64,000 nt of DNA from Myxococcota bacterium (GTDB taxonomy: Bacteria > Myxococcota_A > Polyangia > Palsa-1104 > JAEUJZ01). A program made the position numbers and the translations under genes. The stretch is taken from assembly GCA_025057315.1 (NCBI GenBank), contig JANWXW010000039.1:62001-126000 (forward strand), given 5' to 3'. The number at the start of each line of letters is the position of its first letter. Position 1 is the first letter of the stretch. Shown piece after piece: positions 17,975-27,230 of this stretch. Under the pieces are notes generated by a model, which saw only the letters and a list, made by a program, of their open reading frames with translations, was not told where the DNA came from and did not search any database.

Positions 17975-19033
17975 GTGGACGAGCTGGCCCAACGTCTGGC
18001 CCAGTGCACGCTGGCGCTGTGCCGCATCCCCAGCGTGACCGGCGCGGAGGGGGCGCTGGCCGACGCGCTGGAGGAGCGCTGCCGGCAGCTCGCCCCGGTG
18101 CGCACCCGCCGCCTGGGCAATGCCCTGCTGTGCGAGGGCCCGCGCCGCCCTGGTCGGCCGACCGTGGCCCTGCTCGGCCACAGCGACACGGTGGCGCCGT
18201 CGGCCGACCAGCTGACCTGCATCCGCAACGGGCGCGTGCACGGCTGCGGCGCCAGCGACATGAAGGGGGGCCTGGCGGTCATGCTGGAGCTGCTCGCCCA
18301 GGCCGAGGCGCTGCAGCGAAACCTGGTGTGCGTGTTTTACGACCGGGAGGAGGGGCCCATGGAGGACAGCGGGCTGGAGCCGCTGCTGGCGCAGGGCCTG
18401 CTGCAGGGGGTGGATTTGGCGCTGTGCCTGGAGCCGACGGACAACCACCTCCAGTCGGGGTGTCTGGGGAGCCTGCATGCACGCGTTACCTTCCACGGCC
18501 GCCGCGCCCACAGTGCCCGCCCGTGGCAGGGGCAGAGCGCGCTGTCGGCAGCGCTGCCCTTTCTGGCTCAGCTGGCCTGCCGGGAACGCCGCGAGGTGCG
18601 GGTCGGCGGCCTGTCTTTTTACGAGGTCATGATCGCCACCACCGCCCACACCGACAACCCGCGCAACGTGGTGCCAGACCGCTTCGTCATCAACGTGAAC
18701 CATCGCTTCGCCCCGGGCCGGGACCTGGCCGAGGCAGAGGCCGAGCTGCGTGCGCAGGTGCCGCCCGAGGCCGAGGTGGTGATCGTGGACCGCGCGCCGG
18801 CCGGTCCGGTGTGTCATGATCACCCGCTGCTGGTGCCCTGGCGCGAGGCGCTGGGGATTCCGGTTGAGCCCAAGCAGGCCTGGACCGATGTGGCTCGGCT
18901 GGGCCGCTATGGCGTGCCGGCGGTCAACTTCGGTCCTGGGGAGACGGCCCAGGCCCACCAGGCGCGGGAGTCCATCCCGATTGAAAACCTGGTCATTCAC
19001 TACCAGGCGTTGCGACATCTGCTGGCTGCATGA
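17975..19033 (+). CDS. dapE: Succinyl-diaminopimelate desuccinylase
   Basis: M20-family zinc amidohydrolase that releases succinate from N-succinyl-L,L-diaminopimelate. It starts with GTG immediately after dapD. Metal and catalytic motifs are visible: LLGHSDTVAP (His and Asp), CGASDMKGGLAVMLE (bridging Asp), DREEGPMEDSGLEPLL (the acidic Glu pair) and the distal ESIPIENL near the C-terminus. At 352 residues it is in the range of actinobacterial-type DapE enzymes. Its end overlaps the aminotransferase start by four bases (ATGA). Confidence 0.93.
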   Translation: MDELAQRLAQCTLALCRIPSVTGAEGALADALEERCRQLAPVRTRRLGNALLCEGPRRPGRPTVALLGHSDTVAPSADQLTCIRNGRVHGCGASDMKGGLAVMLELLAQAEALQRNLVCVFYDREEGPMEDSGLEPLLAQGLLQGVDLALCLEPTDNHLQSGCLGSLHARVTFHGRRAHSARPWQGQSALSAALPFLAQLACRERREVRVGGLSFYEVMIATTAHTDNPRNVVPDRFVINVNHRFAPGRDLAEAEAELRAQVPPEAEVVIVDRAPAGPVCHDHPLLVPWREALGIPVEPKQAWTDVARLGRYGVPAVNFGPGETAQAHQARESIPIENLVIHYQALRHLLAA

Positions 19034-20160
19034 ATCCGCGACTGTCCGAGATAGCTCCCTCCCTCATCCGCGAGCTGGATGCGCGCAAGCGCCCCAGCTC
19101 CATCGACCTGGGCATGGGCGAGCCCACGCTACGGCCCGACCTGGCGCCGCTGCGCGCGGCCCTGCAGTGGGTGGCGGACCACGGCTGCCCCTACTCGCCC
19201 GTGGCCGGCTTTGCCGAGTTGCGGGAGGCCATTGCGCGCCATCACGGGCTGCCCGGGCTGGACCGGGCGGACAACTGCTGCGTGACCGTGGGCTCGCAGC
19301 AGGCGCTGGCCACGGCGATCAAGACGCTGTGCGACCCGGCGGCGGACGAGGTGCTGATCGTCGCGCCGGCCTATCCGCTCTACGCCAAGCTGTGCCAGCT
19401 GGAGGGGGTGGCCTTCCGCCTCGTTTGCTTGGATCCGGAGCGCGGCTTCCAGCCCGAGGCGGACACGGTGCTGGGCGCGCTCTCTGCGCGGACCTCGCTG
19501 GTCGTGCTGGCCTCGCCCAGCAATCCCACCGGAAGGGTGTGGCCGCAGGGGGAGCTGGAGCGGCTGGCCGCGGGGCTGCTGCGCCGGGGGCGGCAGCCCT
19601 ACCTGCTGTCGGATGAGGTGTATCGGGATCTCTACTATACGGATGTGCCGCCGCCGTCGCCGGCGCGGTACTATCCACGCACCCTGGTGGCTGGCAGCCT
19701 GTCCAAGAGCTGCGCCCTGACCGGGCTGCGGCTGGGCTGGCTGCTGGCCCCGGCCGAGCTGATGCCGGCCCTGCTCAAGGTCCATCACTTTGCCGTCTCC
19801 TGCGCCAGCACGGTGGCGCAGCAGGCGGCGCGGGCGATCTTTGCTGAGCCCGGGCGTCTGGAGGCCCACCGCCCTCACTACCAGCGGCAGCGCCAGGTGC
19901 TGCTGGAGGCGCTGCGGGCTGCGGGCCTGGGCCACGTGGTACCCGAAGGGGCTTTTTATGCCCTGGTGCGCCTGAGCGGGCCGTGGGCGAGGGACTCGGT
20001 GCGCACGGCCTTTGCCCTGCTGGAGCGCAAGGACGTGGTGACCAGCCCCGGGGCCCTCTTTGGCGCCGAGGGCTGGCTGCGGCTGTCGTTCGTCGCGTCG
20101 GCCGAGCGGCTGCAGGAGGGCGTGCGGCGCCTGGCGGAGCTGCTGGGCGAGCGGCCCTGA
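19030..20160 (+). CDS. Class I/II PLP aminotransferase, probable N-succinyldiaminopimelate aminotransferase
   Basis: Fold-type I aminotransferase of 376 residues. PLP features include TVGSQQALATAIKTL (phosphate loop region), ASPSNPTGRV (Asn), SDEVYRDLYY (Asp/Tyr) and SLSKSCALTGLRLGW with the Schiff-base Lys. Overlap with dapE and the missing DapC step of the succinylase branch make N-succinyl-2-amino-6-ketopimelate the likely substrate. The sequence alone cannot separate DapC from other class I enzymes, so no symbol is given. The start overlaps the dapE stop. Confidence 0.85.
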   Translation: MNPRLSEIAPSLIRELDARKRPSSIDLGMGEPTLRPDLAPLRAALQWVADHGCPYSPVAGFAELREAIARHHGLPGLDRADNCCVTVGSQQALATAIKTLCDPAADEVLIVAPAYPLYAKLCQLEGVAFRLVCLDPERGFQPEADTVLGALSARTSLVVLASPSNPTGRVWPQGELERLAAGLLRRGRQPYLLSDEVYRDLYYTDVPPPSPARYYPRTLVAGSLSKSCALTGLRLGWLLAPAELMPALLKVHHFAVSCASTVAQQAARAIFAEPGRLEAHRPHYQRQRQVLLEALRAAGLGHVVPEGAFYALVRLSGPWARDSVRTAFALLERKDVVTSPGALFGAEGWLRLSFVASAERLQEGVRRLAELLGERP

Positions 20161-20209
20161 GGGGGGCCGCCGCGGGTTGCAGGTCTTTGCCGTCCGGGCC
20201 GGACCGGCG

Positions 20210-21637
20210 CTAGGAGGCCCACTCGGTGTGGAAGGTACCCGGCCGGTCCACGCGCTCGTAGGTGTGGGCGCCGAAGAGATCGCGCTGGGCCTGGATCAGG
20301 TTGGCCGGCAGGCGTTCGCGGCGCAGCATATCGTAGTAGGCCAGCGCGGCGCCCATGCACAGGGCAGGCACGCCCGCCTGGGCGGCCAGCGCCACGGTGC
20401 GCCGCCAGGCGTCGTGCCGGACCCGCAGGTCCTCGACGAAGCTCGGATCCAGAAGGAGGTTCTGCAGCTGCGGATCGCGGGCGAAGGCGGCCCGGATGCG
20501 GCCGAGAAACTGCGCGCGGATGATGCAGCCGCCGCGCCAGATGGCGGCAATCTGGCTCAGCGGCAGGTCCCAGCCGCGGGCTGCCGAGGCCACCTGGAGC
20601 AGGCGCATGCCCTGGGCATAGCTGCACGCCTTGGCGCAGTAGAGCGCCTGGCGCACATCGTCGATAAGCTGCTTCTTGTCACCGACCAGGCGGCCGGCGG
20701 GCGGACCGGGCAGCACCTGGCGGGCAGCTGCGCGCACCTGCCGGGCGGCCGACAGAAGGCGTGCCTCCACCGCCAGGGCAATGACCGGCACGGGGGTGCC
20801 CAGCTCCGCCGCGTCCTGCACCGTCCAGCGTCCGGTGCCCTTTTGCGCGGCCACATCCAGCACCTGGTCGATGAGGTCGCCGCCGCCCAGGGGGTCCCTG
20901 GTGCGGAAGATGCGCGCCGTGATCTCGATGAGGAACGACCGCAGCTCGCCTTCGTTCCAGGCGGCAAAGACCTCTGCCAGCTCGCGGTTGCTCAGGCCCC
21001 CCAGCGAGCGCAGCAGGTCGTAGGCCTCGGCGATAAGCTGCATGTCGCCGTACTCGATGCCGTTGTGGACCATCTTGACGTAGTGGCCGGCACCGCCTGG
21101 TCCCAGGTAGGCGACGCAGGGGCCCCCGTCCTCGCCCTCCACCTGAGCGGCGATGCGGGCCAGCAGCGGCTCCATGCGCTCGTAGCCCGGCCGCGACCCG
21201 CCGGCCATGAGGGAGGGTCCGTGGCGTGCTCCCTCGGCGCCGCCGGAGATGCCCATGCCCAGGTAGTGCAGGCCCGAGGCGGCCAGCTGCCGGGCGCGCC
21301 GCTCGGTGTGGGCGAAGTGCTCGTTGCCTCCGTCGATGACCAGGTCCCCCTCCTGCAGCAGCGGGACCAGCTGCGCAAGCATGTCGTCCACCGGCTGGCC
21401 CGCCTGGATCATGAGCAGGATGCAGCGTGGCCGCTGCAGCGTCGCCACCAGCTCCTGCGGGGTGCGGCAGAAGCGGAACTGGCCGCCGCGCTGGACCCGG
21501 GCGGCGAAGGCATCGAGCCGGTCCGGGGTGCGGTTGTACACTGCCACCGCCACGCCCCTCTGCTGGATGTTCAGGGCCAAGTTCTCGCCCATCACCCCGA
21601 GCCCCACGAGGCCCACCTGCTGCTGCCCAGCCGTCAT
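20210..21637 (-). CDS. gnd: 6-phosphogluconate dehydrogenase, decarboxylating
   Basis: Cytosolic NADP enzyme of the oxidative pentose-phosphate pathway, giving ribulose 5-phosphate and CO2. The N-terminal Rossmann motif is GLGVMGENLALNI. The substrate loop MGISGGAEGARHGPSLMAGG and the catalytic YVKMVHNGIEYGDMQLIAEA (Lys, His, Asn) follow. The helical C-terminal domain ends with the family tail RPGTFHTEW. At 475 residues it is the usual long form. It is divergent from gpsA, with which it shares a 190-bp promoter region, and convergent with the aminotransferase gene. Confidence 0.97.
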   Translation of the reverse strand: MTAGQQQVGLVGLGVMGENLALNIQQRGVAVAVYNRTPDRLDAFAARVQRGGQFRFCRTPQELVATLQRPRCILLMIQAGQPVDDMLAQLVPLLQEGDLVIDGGNEHFAHTERRARQLAASGLHYLGMGISGGAEGARHGPSLMAGGSRPGYERMEPLLARIAAQVEGEDGGPCVAYLGPGGAGHYVKMVHNGIEYGDMQLIAEAYDLLRSLGGLSNRELAEVFAAWNEGELRSFLIEITARIFRTRDPLGGGDLIDQVLDVAAQKGTGRWTVQDAAELGTPVPVIALAVEARLLSAARQVRAAARQVLPGPPAGRLVGDKKQLIDDVRQALYCAKACSYAQGMRLLQVASAARGWDLPLSQIAAIWRGGCIIRAQFLGRIRAAFARDPQLQNLLLDPSFVEDLRVRHDAWRRTVALAAQAGVPALCMGAALAYYDMLRRERLPANLIQAQRDLFGAHTYERVDRPGTFHTEWAS

Positions 21638-21672
21638 GGTGACCTGCCTTTCTTCTAGGTGCAGTTTTCTCC

Positions 21673-21716
21673 AAGATAGCGCTTTCCTTGGTCCCGGTCA
21701 TGCGCCGTGCTATCTT
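21673..21716. promoter_or_regulatory. Overlapping divergent promoters for gnd and gpsA
   Basis: Plus strand: TTGGTC (21688-21693), 17 bp, TATCTT (21711-21716), toward gpsA. Minus strand: TGACCG (21700-21695), 16 bp, TATCTT (21678-21673), toward gnd. The two -10 boxes form the inverted repeat AAGATAGC/GCTATCTT. Inferred from sequence only. Confidence 0.45.
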
Positions 21717-21827
21717 GTGGTTTGTTCGTCGATCGCGCCCCTGCGGGGCCGCGTAGACCGGCTTCAGCCCCCCCATAGAGGAGAGCAGAGACAACCGAGC
21801 CGATCGCCCGTACGCCAGGAGCGCAGC

Positions 21828-22850
21828 ATGGACATTGTCGTCGTCGGAGCCGGGAGCTGGGGGACCGCGCTGGCCAGCGTGCTGTGCCACCATGGTCACC
21901 GCGTCACGCTGTGGGGACGGGACGCGGCCCTGCTGGCGGACATCGAGCGGACCGGCGAGAACCGGCGCTACCTGCCGGGGCTGCGGCTCCCCCCGGGGCT
22001 GCGCACCAACCCGTCCCTGGCGGATGCGCTGCGGTCGCTGCCACGGCAGGGGCCTGGGCAAGCGATGATCGTGGCCGTGGTGCCCTCGCAGACCCTGCGG
22101 CACGTGATGAGCCAGGTGGCGACCGAGGTGCCGCAGGAGGCGATCGTGGTCAGCGCGGCCAAGGGGATCGAAAACGAGACGCTGCTGACGATGGAGCAGG
22201 TGCTGCGACAGGTGCTGCCGCCGGCCCCTGTGGAACGCCTGGCGGTGCTGTCGGGTCCGAGCTTCGCGCGCGAGACGGTGGAGGGGCAGCCGACGGCGGT
22301 GGTGGTGGCCAGTCGCAGCCCGGAGGTGGCCCAGACCGTGCAACAGGCCTTTCAGATGACCACCTTCCGCGTCTATACTTCGACGGATGTGATTGGTGTG
22401 GAGATCGGCGGCGCGGTCAAAAACGTCATTGCCATCGCCTGCGGCATGGCCGAGGGCCTGGGGCTGGGGCACAACGCGCGCGCGGCGCTGATTACGCGGG
22501 GGCTGGCGGAGATGAGCCGCCTGGGGGTGCGGCTGTCAGCCAACCCGCTGACCCTGGCTGGCCTGGCTGGCCTGGGCGACCTGGTGCTCACGTGCACCGG
22601 CGGGGCCAGCCGCAACCGCAGCGTCGGCCTGCAGCTGGGTCAGGGGCGCGCGCTCGGCGAGGTGATGGCAGGCATGACCCAGGTGGCCGAGGGCGTGCGC
22701 ACGACGCGCTCCCTGCGGGATCTCGCTGTCCGCCTCGGGGTCGAGATGCCGATCAGCCAGGCCATGTATCAGGTGCTGTATGAGGACCGGCCCGTGCGAC
22801 AGGTGCTGGTCGACCTGCTGGGCCGTCCCCCCCGGGCCGAACTGGGCTGA
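21828..22850 (+). CDS. gpsA: NAD(P)-dependent glycerol-3-phosphate dehydrogenase
   Basis: Makes sn-glycerol 3-phosphate from dihydroxyacetone phosphate for phospholipid synthesis. The ATG at 21828 has AGGAG seven bases upstream and gives MDIVVVGAGSWGTALA, the conserved N-terminal nucleotide-binding motif. Further family features are SAAKGIENETLLTM, SGPSFARE, EIGGAVKNVIAIACG (catalytic Lys) and the C-terminal LAGLGDLVLTC and SRNRSVG. The length (340 residues) is normal. The frame is open further upstream, but nothing supports an earlier start. Confidence 0.97.
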   Translation: MDIVVVGAGSWGTALASVLCHHGHRVTLWGRDAALLADIERTGENRRYLPGLRLPPGLRTNPSLADALRSLPRQGPGQAMIVAVVPSQTLRHVMSQVATEVPQEAIVVSAAKGIENETLLTMEQVLRQVLPPAPVERLAVLSGPSFARETVEGQPTAVVVASRSPEVAQTVQQAFQMTTFRVYTSTDVIGVEIGGAVKNVIAIACGMAEGLGLGHNARAALITRGLAEMSRLGVRLSANPLTLAGLAGLGDLVLTCTGGASRNRSVGLQLGQGRALGEVMAGMTQVAEGVRTTRSLRDLAVRLGVEMPISQAMYQVLYEDRPVRQVLVDLLGRPPRAELG

Positions 22851-22893
22851 GGGGGCGGCCGCAACCCAATCCACGCAGCAACAAAGACGAGCC

Positions 22894-23490
22894 ATGTCCA
22901 AGGAAGATCGCCCACGCAGGAGCTGGCGGGACATCGACCGCGCACGCGATGGCGCCGCAGGAATGCGAGCGGCCGGGCCCACGCGGGAACGCGAGGAGGA
23001 GCGGGCGCAAAAGCAGTACCGCGCGGCGCTGGAGGAGGCCTTTGAGCGCGGCGAGCTGGGCAAGCTTGCCGAGAAGCTGGCGTCGCCCCCGATCCGGCTG
23101 GCTGCAGAGCCCCAGCCGGCGGCTGAGGTGACGCCGCCCCCCGAGCCTCCAGCCCCGCCGCCGCCCGTGCGCCGCAAGGCGGACGATCGGGCCACGCTGC
23201 GCAAAAAAGTCCTAGAGGCCGTGGGCCGACACGACATCACGCGGGCGGTAGAGCGGTACCTGGAGCGGTTCCCCATGCCCGATGACCACGAGTTCCTGGA
23301 GCAGGTCCTGGAGCACGAGCAGGAGGGGCGGGTGATGGAGGCCATCCGGCACATCGACGCGCTGCTGGACGAGCGCGTGCTGCCCCGGCGGAGCCGGGCC
23401 CTGTGCGGCAAGCTGCGCTACCTGGCCGAGACCAGCCCCAGCGATCCGCTGCGGGAGATGGCCGAGCGCCTGCTCAGACGCCTGGGGTGA
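22894..23490 (+). CDS. Unknown cytoplasmic protein, downstream of gpsA
   Basis: A 198-residue highly charged protein, 43 bp after gpsA and probably co-transcribed with it. The N-terminal third is basic and helical (RPRRSWRDIDRARDG, REREEERAQKQYRAALEEAF). A Pro/Glu-rich linker (PAAEVTPPPEPPAPPPPVRR) separates it from a helical C-terminal domain (LRKKVLEAVGRHDITRAVER, then LREMAERLLRRLG). There is no signal, membrane span or known catalytic motif. The last 17 bases overlap the convergent acyl-CoA dehydrogenase gene. I do not recognise the family. Confidence 0.75.
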   Translation: MSKEDRPRRSWRDIDRARDGAAGMRAAGPTREREEERAQKQYRAALEEAFERGELGKLAEKLASPPIRLAAEPQPAAEVTPPPEPPAPPPPVRRKADDRATLRKKVLEAVGRHDITRAVERYLERFPMPDDHEFLEQVLEHEQEGRVMEAIRHIDALLDERVLPRRSRALCGKLRYLAETSPSDPLREMAERLLRRLG

Positions 23491-24709
23491 GCCCCAGCTC
23501 CAGGCGGGCCGCGGTCAGCAGGTTGATGTCTGAGGTGCCGGCGCCCAGCTCCAGCAGCTTGGCGTCGCGCGCCAGCTTCTCTAGGTGGAACTCTTCCATA
23601 TAGCCGTAGCCGCCGTGGATCTGGATGGCGGTCATCGCCGCCTCCACCGCGCACTGGGCGCAAAAGGCCTTGCTGGCCATCACAAAGGCGTCATCGCGCG
23701 TTCCGCTCTGCTGCAGCCAGGCGATGCGGAAGACCACGCTCTCGACCAGCCGCAGCTTGAGGAAGAGGTCGGCCAGCTTGAGCTGCACGGCCTGGAACTC
23801 GCCGATGGGGCGGCCGAACTGCTGCCGCCGCAGGGCGTGGTCGCGGCTCAGCTCGTAGCACCGCTCCACGATGCCCCAGGCCATGGCCGGCACGCCCGCT
23901 CGCTCGCCCAGCAGCCCCTGCTTGACGTCCCGCCGCCCAGCATCGGCCCCCTGGGGCCCGCCCAGCAGGTGATCGGCTGGCACCCGCACCTCGTCGAAAA
24001 ACAGCGCGCAGGTGGGGGAGTCGCGCATGCCCATCTTCTTGAACGGCTGGCCGATGCTCAGGCCGGGCATGCCCCGTTCCAGCACGAAGGCCCCGATGGG
24101 TTGCTGCTCGCGGGGGCCGCCGTGGTCGATGCGCGCATAGACGACAAAGAGGTCCGCACCGGGGCCGTTGGTGACAAAGGTCTTGCTGCCAGACAGGATG
24201 TAGCCGCCGCCCTCGTCGGTGCAGGGGCGAGCCGTGGTCCGCATCGAGCCGAGGGCGTCAGAGCCTGCCTCCGGCTCGGTCAGGCACCAGCTGCCGATCT
24301 TGTCGCAGGACAGCAGCGGCAGGGCGAACCGCTCGATCTGCTCGGCGGTGCCCCGGGCCAGGATGGTGCCCCCCGCCAGGCCCAGGGTGACGCCCAGGCC
24401 CATGGCGAAGCCGGGGGAGACGCGTGCCAGCTCCTTGATGAGCACGTAGGCCATCATGGGGTCGTCGCCAGCGGGAGACTCCCCCCCCTCGCCCTGGGGC
24501 ACCTCGCCCCGGCGCAGGCGCTCGATGCGACGCCGCGCCGCCTGGGTGGCCAGGGCGTCCAGGCCGAAGGTGCGTACCATCTCCCGCATCAGGGCAAAGG
24601 GCATCTCCTGCCCCGACTCCAGGGCCGGGATGCACGGCTGCAGGCGCTTGTTGCACCAGTGGCGGACCATGGTCTGCACCATGCGGTGCTGCTCTTGAAG
24701 CTGGAACAT
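23474..24709 (-). CDS. Acyl-CoA dehydrogenase
   Basis: FAD flavoenzyme that introduces a trans double bond in an acyl-CoA. About 411 residues. Features: CLTEPEAGSDALGSM (FAD/substrate contact), GSKTFVTNGPGADL, RVPADHLLGG, LRRQQFGRPIGEFQAVQLKL and a C-terminal IQIHGGYGYMEEFHLEKLAR, with the catalytic acid position near the end. The internal ATG at 24709 (MFQLQEQHRMVQ) fits family starts; the frame remains open to 24829. It stands alone, converging with the gpsA-linked gene, so the substrate chain length or pathway cannot be told. Confidence 0.93.
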   Translation of the reverse strand: MFQLQEQHRMVQTMVRHWCNKRLQPCIPALESGQEMPFALMREMVRTFGLDALATQAARRRIERLRRGEVPQGEGGESPAGDDPMMAYVLIKELARVSPGFAMGLGVTLGLAGGTILARGTAEQIERFALPLLSCDKIGSWCLTEPEAGSDALGSMRTTARPCTDEGGGYILSGSKTFVTNGPGADLFVVYARIDHGGPREQQPIGAFVLERGMPGLSIGQPFKKMGMRDSPTCALFFDEVRVPADHLLGGPQGADAGRRDVKQGLLGERAGVPAMAWGIVERCYELSRDHALRRQQFGRPIGEFQAVQLKLADLFLKLRLVESVVFRIAWLQQSGTRDDAFVMASKAFCAQCAVEAAMTAIQIHGGYGYMEEFHLEKLARDAKLLELGAGTSDINLLTAARLELGLTPGV

Positions 24710-24896
24710 GCACCGACGGTAGCCCCGACTCCGGGGCCCGTCAACGTGGGGCAGCGCCGGGCGTCCACCCGTCGGCAGCCCATCGGGCCGGCACCCTGGC
24801 GAAGAGACCTGGGGAAGCGAAGGGGCCACAGCCGGTGCAACCGCGCTGGGCTTGGCGCCCCCTGGGCAGGCCCTCTGCCGTGCCTAGGTCCAAGGC

Positions 24897-26348
24897 ATGC
24901 CACAGAGGACCTTGCTGAAGCGATTGCCGACCTTGCTTGTCTCTGGCCTCGTTCTGTGCGCCTGCACCTCGCAGCGGCCCTTGCCGCCAGGGGGGGAGGT
25001 CATGGACCAGGGGCCCGTGGTCGACACGCAGCCGCCGGTGATTCCGGGGGACATCCAGTTTTTTGCCGTGCGCCATACCACGGTGCGGCTCATGTGGCCA
25101 CGCGCCGTTGACAACCACACAGAGGCTGCGGACCTGGAGTACCGGCTGGTGTGGGCGCAGGACCCAGCGGCCATCGACACCCTGGCCAAGGCTGCTGCGC
25201 TGGTGGGCAGCGGCGTGGTGTTCGACTGGACCAAGGACGTCTGGGTGTACACCGTGGCTGGGCTCGCCGACTCGACCCGCTACAGCTTCGCCGTGCTGGT
25301 GCGCGATGGGGCTGGCAACATGGCCCTCTACCCGCCGCGGAGCGTGCTGACTGCGGACCGCAGCCCGCCGGTGCCGGGGGCGCCGCTTGCGTTCTCCGAC
25401 ATCGCGGCCGATGCCGCGACCGTAAGCTGGGGCGAGGCTTGGGACGGGGTCTCGCCTCCAGCGGAGCTGCAATACAAGGTCGTCTGGTCGCCCGTGGAGG
25501 CGGAGCTCTCGTCGGTGGCTGCGGCCGAGGCCCTGCCCCCACGGCAGGTGGCGATGGACTGGACCCCAGCTGTGCTGAGGGCGCGGGTGACCGGCATCCC
25601 CGATGTGGCGCGGACCTTTGTCAGCGTGCTGGTCCGCGATGCGCTCGGCTACAAGGCGATGTATCCACCCGCCTTGCCCATGGACCTGGCCCGCGGGCGG
25701 CTGGCCGACTGGCCGCTGGATGGCCATGTCGAGGACGTGAGCGGGGCCAACCGGCACGGCATGGCGGTCGCGGTGACGCCGGTGGCTGATCGCCTGGGTC
25801 AGGCGGGCAAGGCGCTGGGCTTTGACCGCATGAGCCGCGTTCAGCTGGGAAGCGCGGATGTGTCGGGTCTGGGGACCGCTGGCACCTTCTCGCTGTGGCT
25901 GAAGCAGGATGTGCTGCAGGCCGACGGGGACTACCAGGACCTGCTGGTCAAGGCCCGCATCTTCAGCCTCTCCAGCTACAATGCCGGGGGGGCGCTGGTG
26001 GTCCGCTTCAACACGGGCGGGGGCACGGTGTGGGGGATGCCGGTGCAGAGCAGCGGCGCGCTGGCCCTGGGCCGGTGGAACCACATCGTGGTGACCTTCC
26101 ACAACGGCGTGGTGACTTTTTATCTGAACGGCGAGGCGGCAGGCACCGGGTCTGCCACGCACGCGACGCTGGCAGCGAGCAACATGTGCCCGCTGACGAT
26201 CGGGTACAAGCTGGAGACCAACAACCCGGCCTGCACGGTGCTCCACATGGAGAACCACCTGGTGGGGGCCCTGGACGACATCCGCCTCTACAATCGGGTC
26301 CTGAGCCCCGTGGAGATCGCGGTCCTATACCACGAGCGCGGATACTGA
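24897..26348 (+). CDS. Lipoprotein with fibronectin-III-like and LamG/concanavalin-like domains
   Basis: A predicted surface or periplasmic lipoprotein: signal MPQRTLLKRLPTLLVSGLVL with lipobox LCAC. Two FN3-like repeats follow (about residues 50-145 and 150-255), each with a TVRLMW or TVSWGEAWD strand, a YRLVW or YKVVW strand and an RYSFAVLVRD or TFVSVLVRD end. The C-terminal 220 residues form a LamG-type jelly roll (LGTAGTFSLWLKQDVLQ, RWNHIVVTFHNGVVTFYLNG, GALDDIRLYNRVLSPVEIA). These domains usually bind carbohydrate or mediate contacts. The YARHG gene follows after 12 bp, so the two are probably an operon. Confidence 0.85.
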   Translation: MPQRTLLKRLPTLLVSGLVLCACTSQRPLPPGGEVMDQGPVVDTQPPVIPGDIQFFAVRHTTVRLMWPRAVDNHTEAADLEYRLVWAQDPAAIDTLAKAAALVGSGVVFDWTKDVWVYTVAGLADSTRYSFAVLVRDGAGNMALYPPRSVLTADRSPPVPGAPLAFSDIAADAATVSWGEAWDGVSPPAELQYKVVWSPVEAELSSVAAAEALPPRQVAMDWTPAVLRARVTGIPDVARTFVSVLVRDALGYKAMYPPALPMDLARGRLADWPLDGHVEDVSGANRHGMAVAVTPVADRLGQAGKALGFDRMSRVQLGSADVSGLGTAGTFSLWLKQDVLQADGDYQDLLVKARIFSLSSYNAGGALVVRFNTGGGTVWGMPVQSSGALALGRWNHIVVTFHNGVVTFYLNGEAAGTGSATHATLAASNMCPLTIGYKLETNNPACTVLHMENHLVGALDDIRLYNRVLSPVEIAVLYHERGY

Positions 26349-26360
26349 TAGACTAGGCCC

Positions 26361-27149
26361 ATGCTGCCGACTACCAAGTGCCTATTTCTGGCGGTGCTGT
26401 CGCTGTGGCTGGTGGGGGGGGCAGCGCGCGCCCAGTCTAGGCCGCTCTACTACGAACGCGAGATCACGCCGGCGGACCTAGAGGGCCGCAGTCTGCGAGA
26501 GCTGTCGCTGATGCGCAACACGATCTATGCGCGCGCCGGCAACCCGTTCCGCAAAAAGTGGCTGGCTGAGTATTTTGCGTCGCAACCCTGGTACCGTCCC
26601 CTGCCGAAGATGGACGCGGGGAAGCTGACGGCCCTGGACCACAAGAACGCCCGCACCATTGCCCTTTATGAAGAGGGGCTCGACCGCCAAGAGCTGCAGC
26701 GGCGCTACGAGGAGGTCATGGCGCGGCGCCGCGCGGGCCAGTCCCGGCCTGAGGACGAGATCGAGGTGCGGCTGCTGTCGGCCAAGCTCGGGCGCTGGCT
26801 GGGCGAGGCCCAGGGTCCCAGGGACTCGGCGCGGTCGCCGCTGGAGGACCCGAGCCTGCTGGATCGGCTGCTGACGCTCGAGCAGCTGCAGGATCTGTCG
26901 CGCCGCGACCTGCGCCTGCTGCGCAACACCATCTATGCCCGCCGGGGGCGCCCTTTCCGCTCGCCGATTCTGCAGCAGTACTTCGGCGACATGGAGTGGT
27001 ACCGACCCGTGGCAGACTATACAGACAAGCGGCTTACGGACATCGACCGGCGCAACATCAAGCTCATCCGCAGCGTCGAGGATGAGCTGGGCGGGCCGCT
27101 GTCGGATCGGGAGCATCGGGAAGAAGACGGCTGGATGTTTGCGGCCTGA
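26361..27149 (+). CDS. Exported protein with two YARHG domains
   Basis: A 262-residue protein with signal MLPTTKCLFLAVLSLWLVGG, probably cleaved near ARAQS. It carries two copies of the YARHG domain, an extracellular domain named for its motif: first MRNTIYARAGNPFRKKW with YFASQPWYRPL, second LRNTIYARRGRPFRSP with YFGDMEWYRPV. Each ends in a D..N...I helix. The copies are separated by about 75 charged residues. The domain is found in secreted or membrane proteins with peptidase or kinase partners; its ligand is unknown. The gene follows the LamG lipoprotein closely. Convergent CapA-like gene downstream; ATCTTA/TAAGAT (27199-27219) between them may be a weak hairpin. Confidence 0.85.
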   Translation: MLPTTKCLFLAVLSLWLVGGAARAQSRPLYYEREITPADLEGRSLRELSLMRNTIYARAGNPFRKKWLAEYFASQPWYRPLPKMDAGKLTALDHKNARTIALYEEGLDRQELQRRYEEVMARRRAGQSRPEDEIEVRLLSAKLGRWLGEAQGPRDSARSPLEDPSLLDRLLTLEQLQDLSRRDLRLLRNTIYARRGRPFRSPILQQYFGDMEWYRPVADYTDKRLTDIDRRNIKLIRSVEDELGGPLSDREHREEDGWMFAA

Positions 27150-27230
27150 TAGCCGCCCCAGCGCCCCGGGTGGGCGCCAGGTACCCTCGCCCCCGCTCAT
27201 CTTAGACCTGTCTTAAGATCTTGGCAGCGA

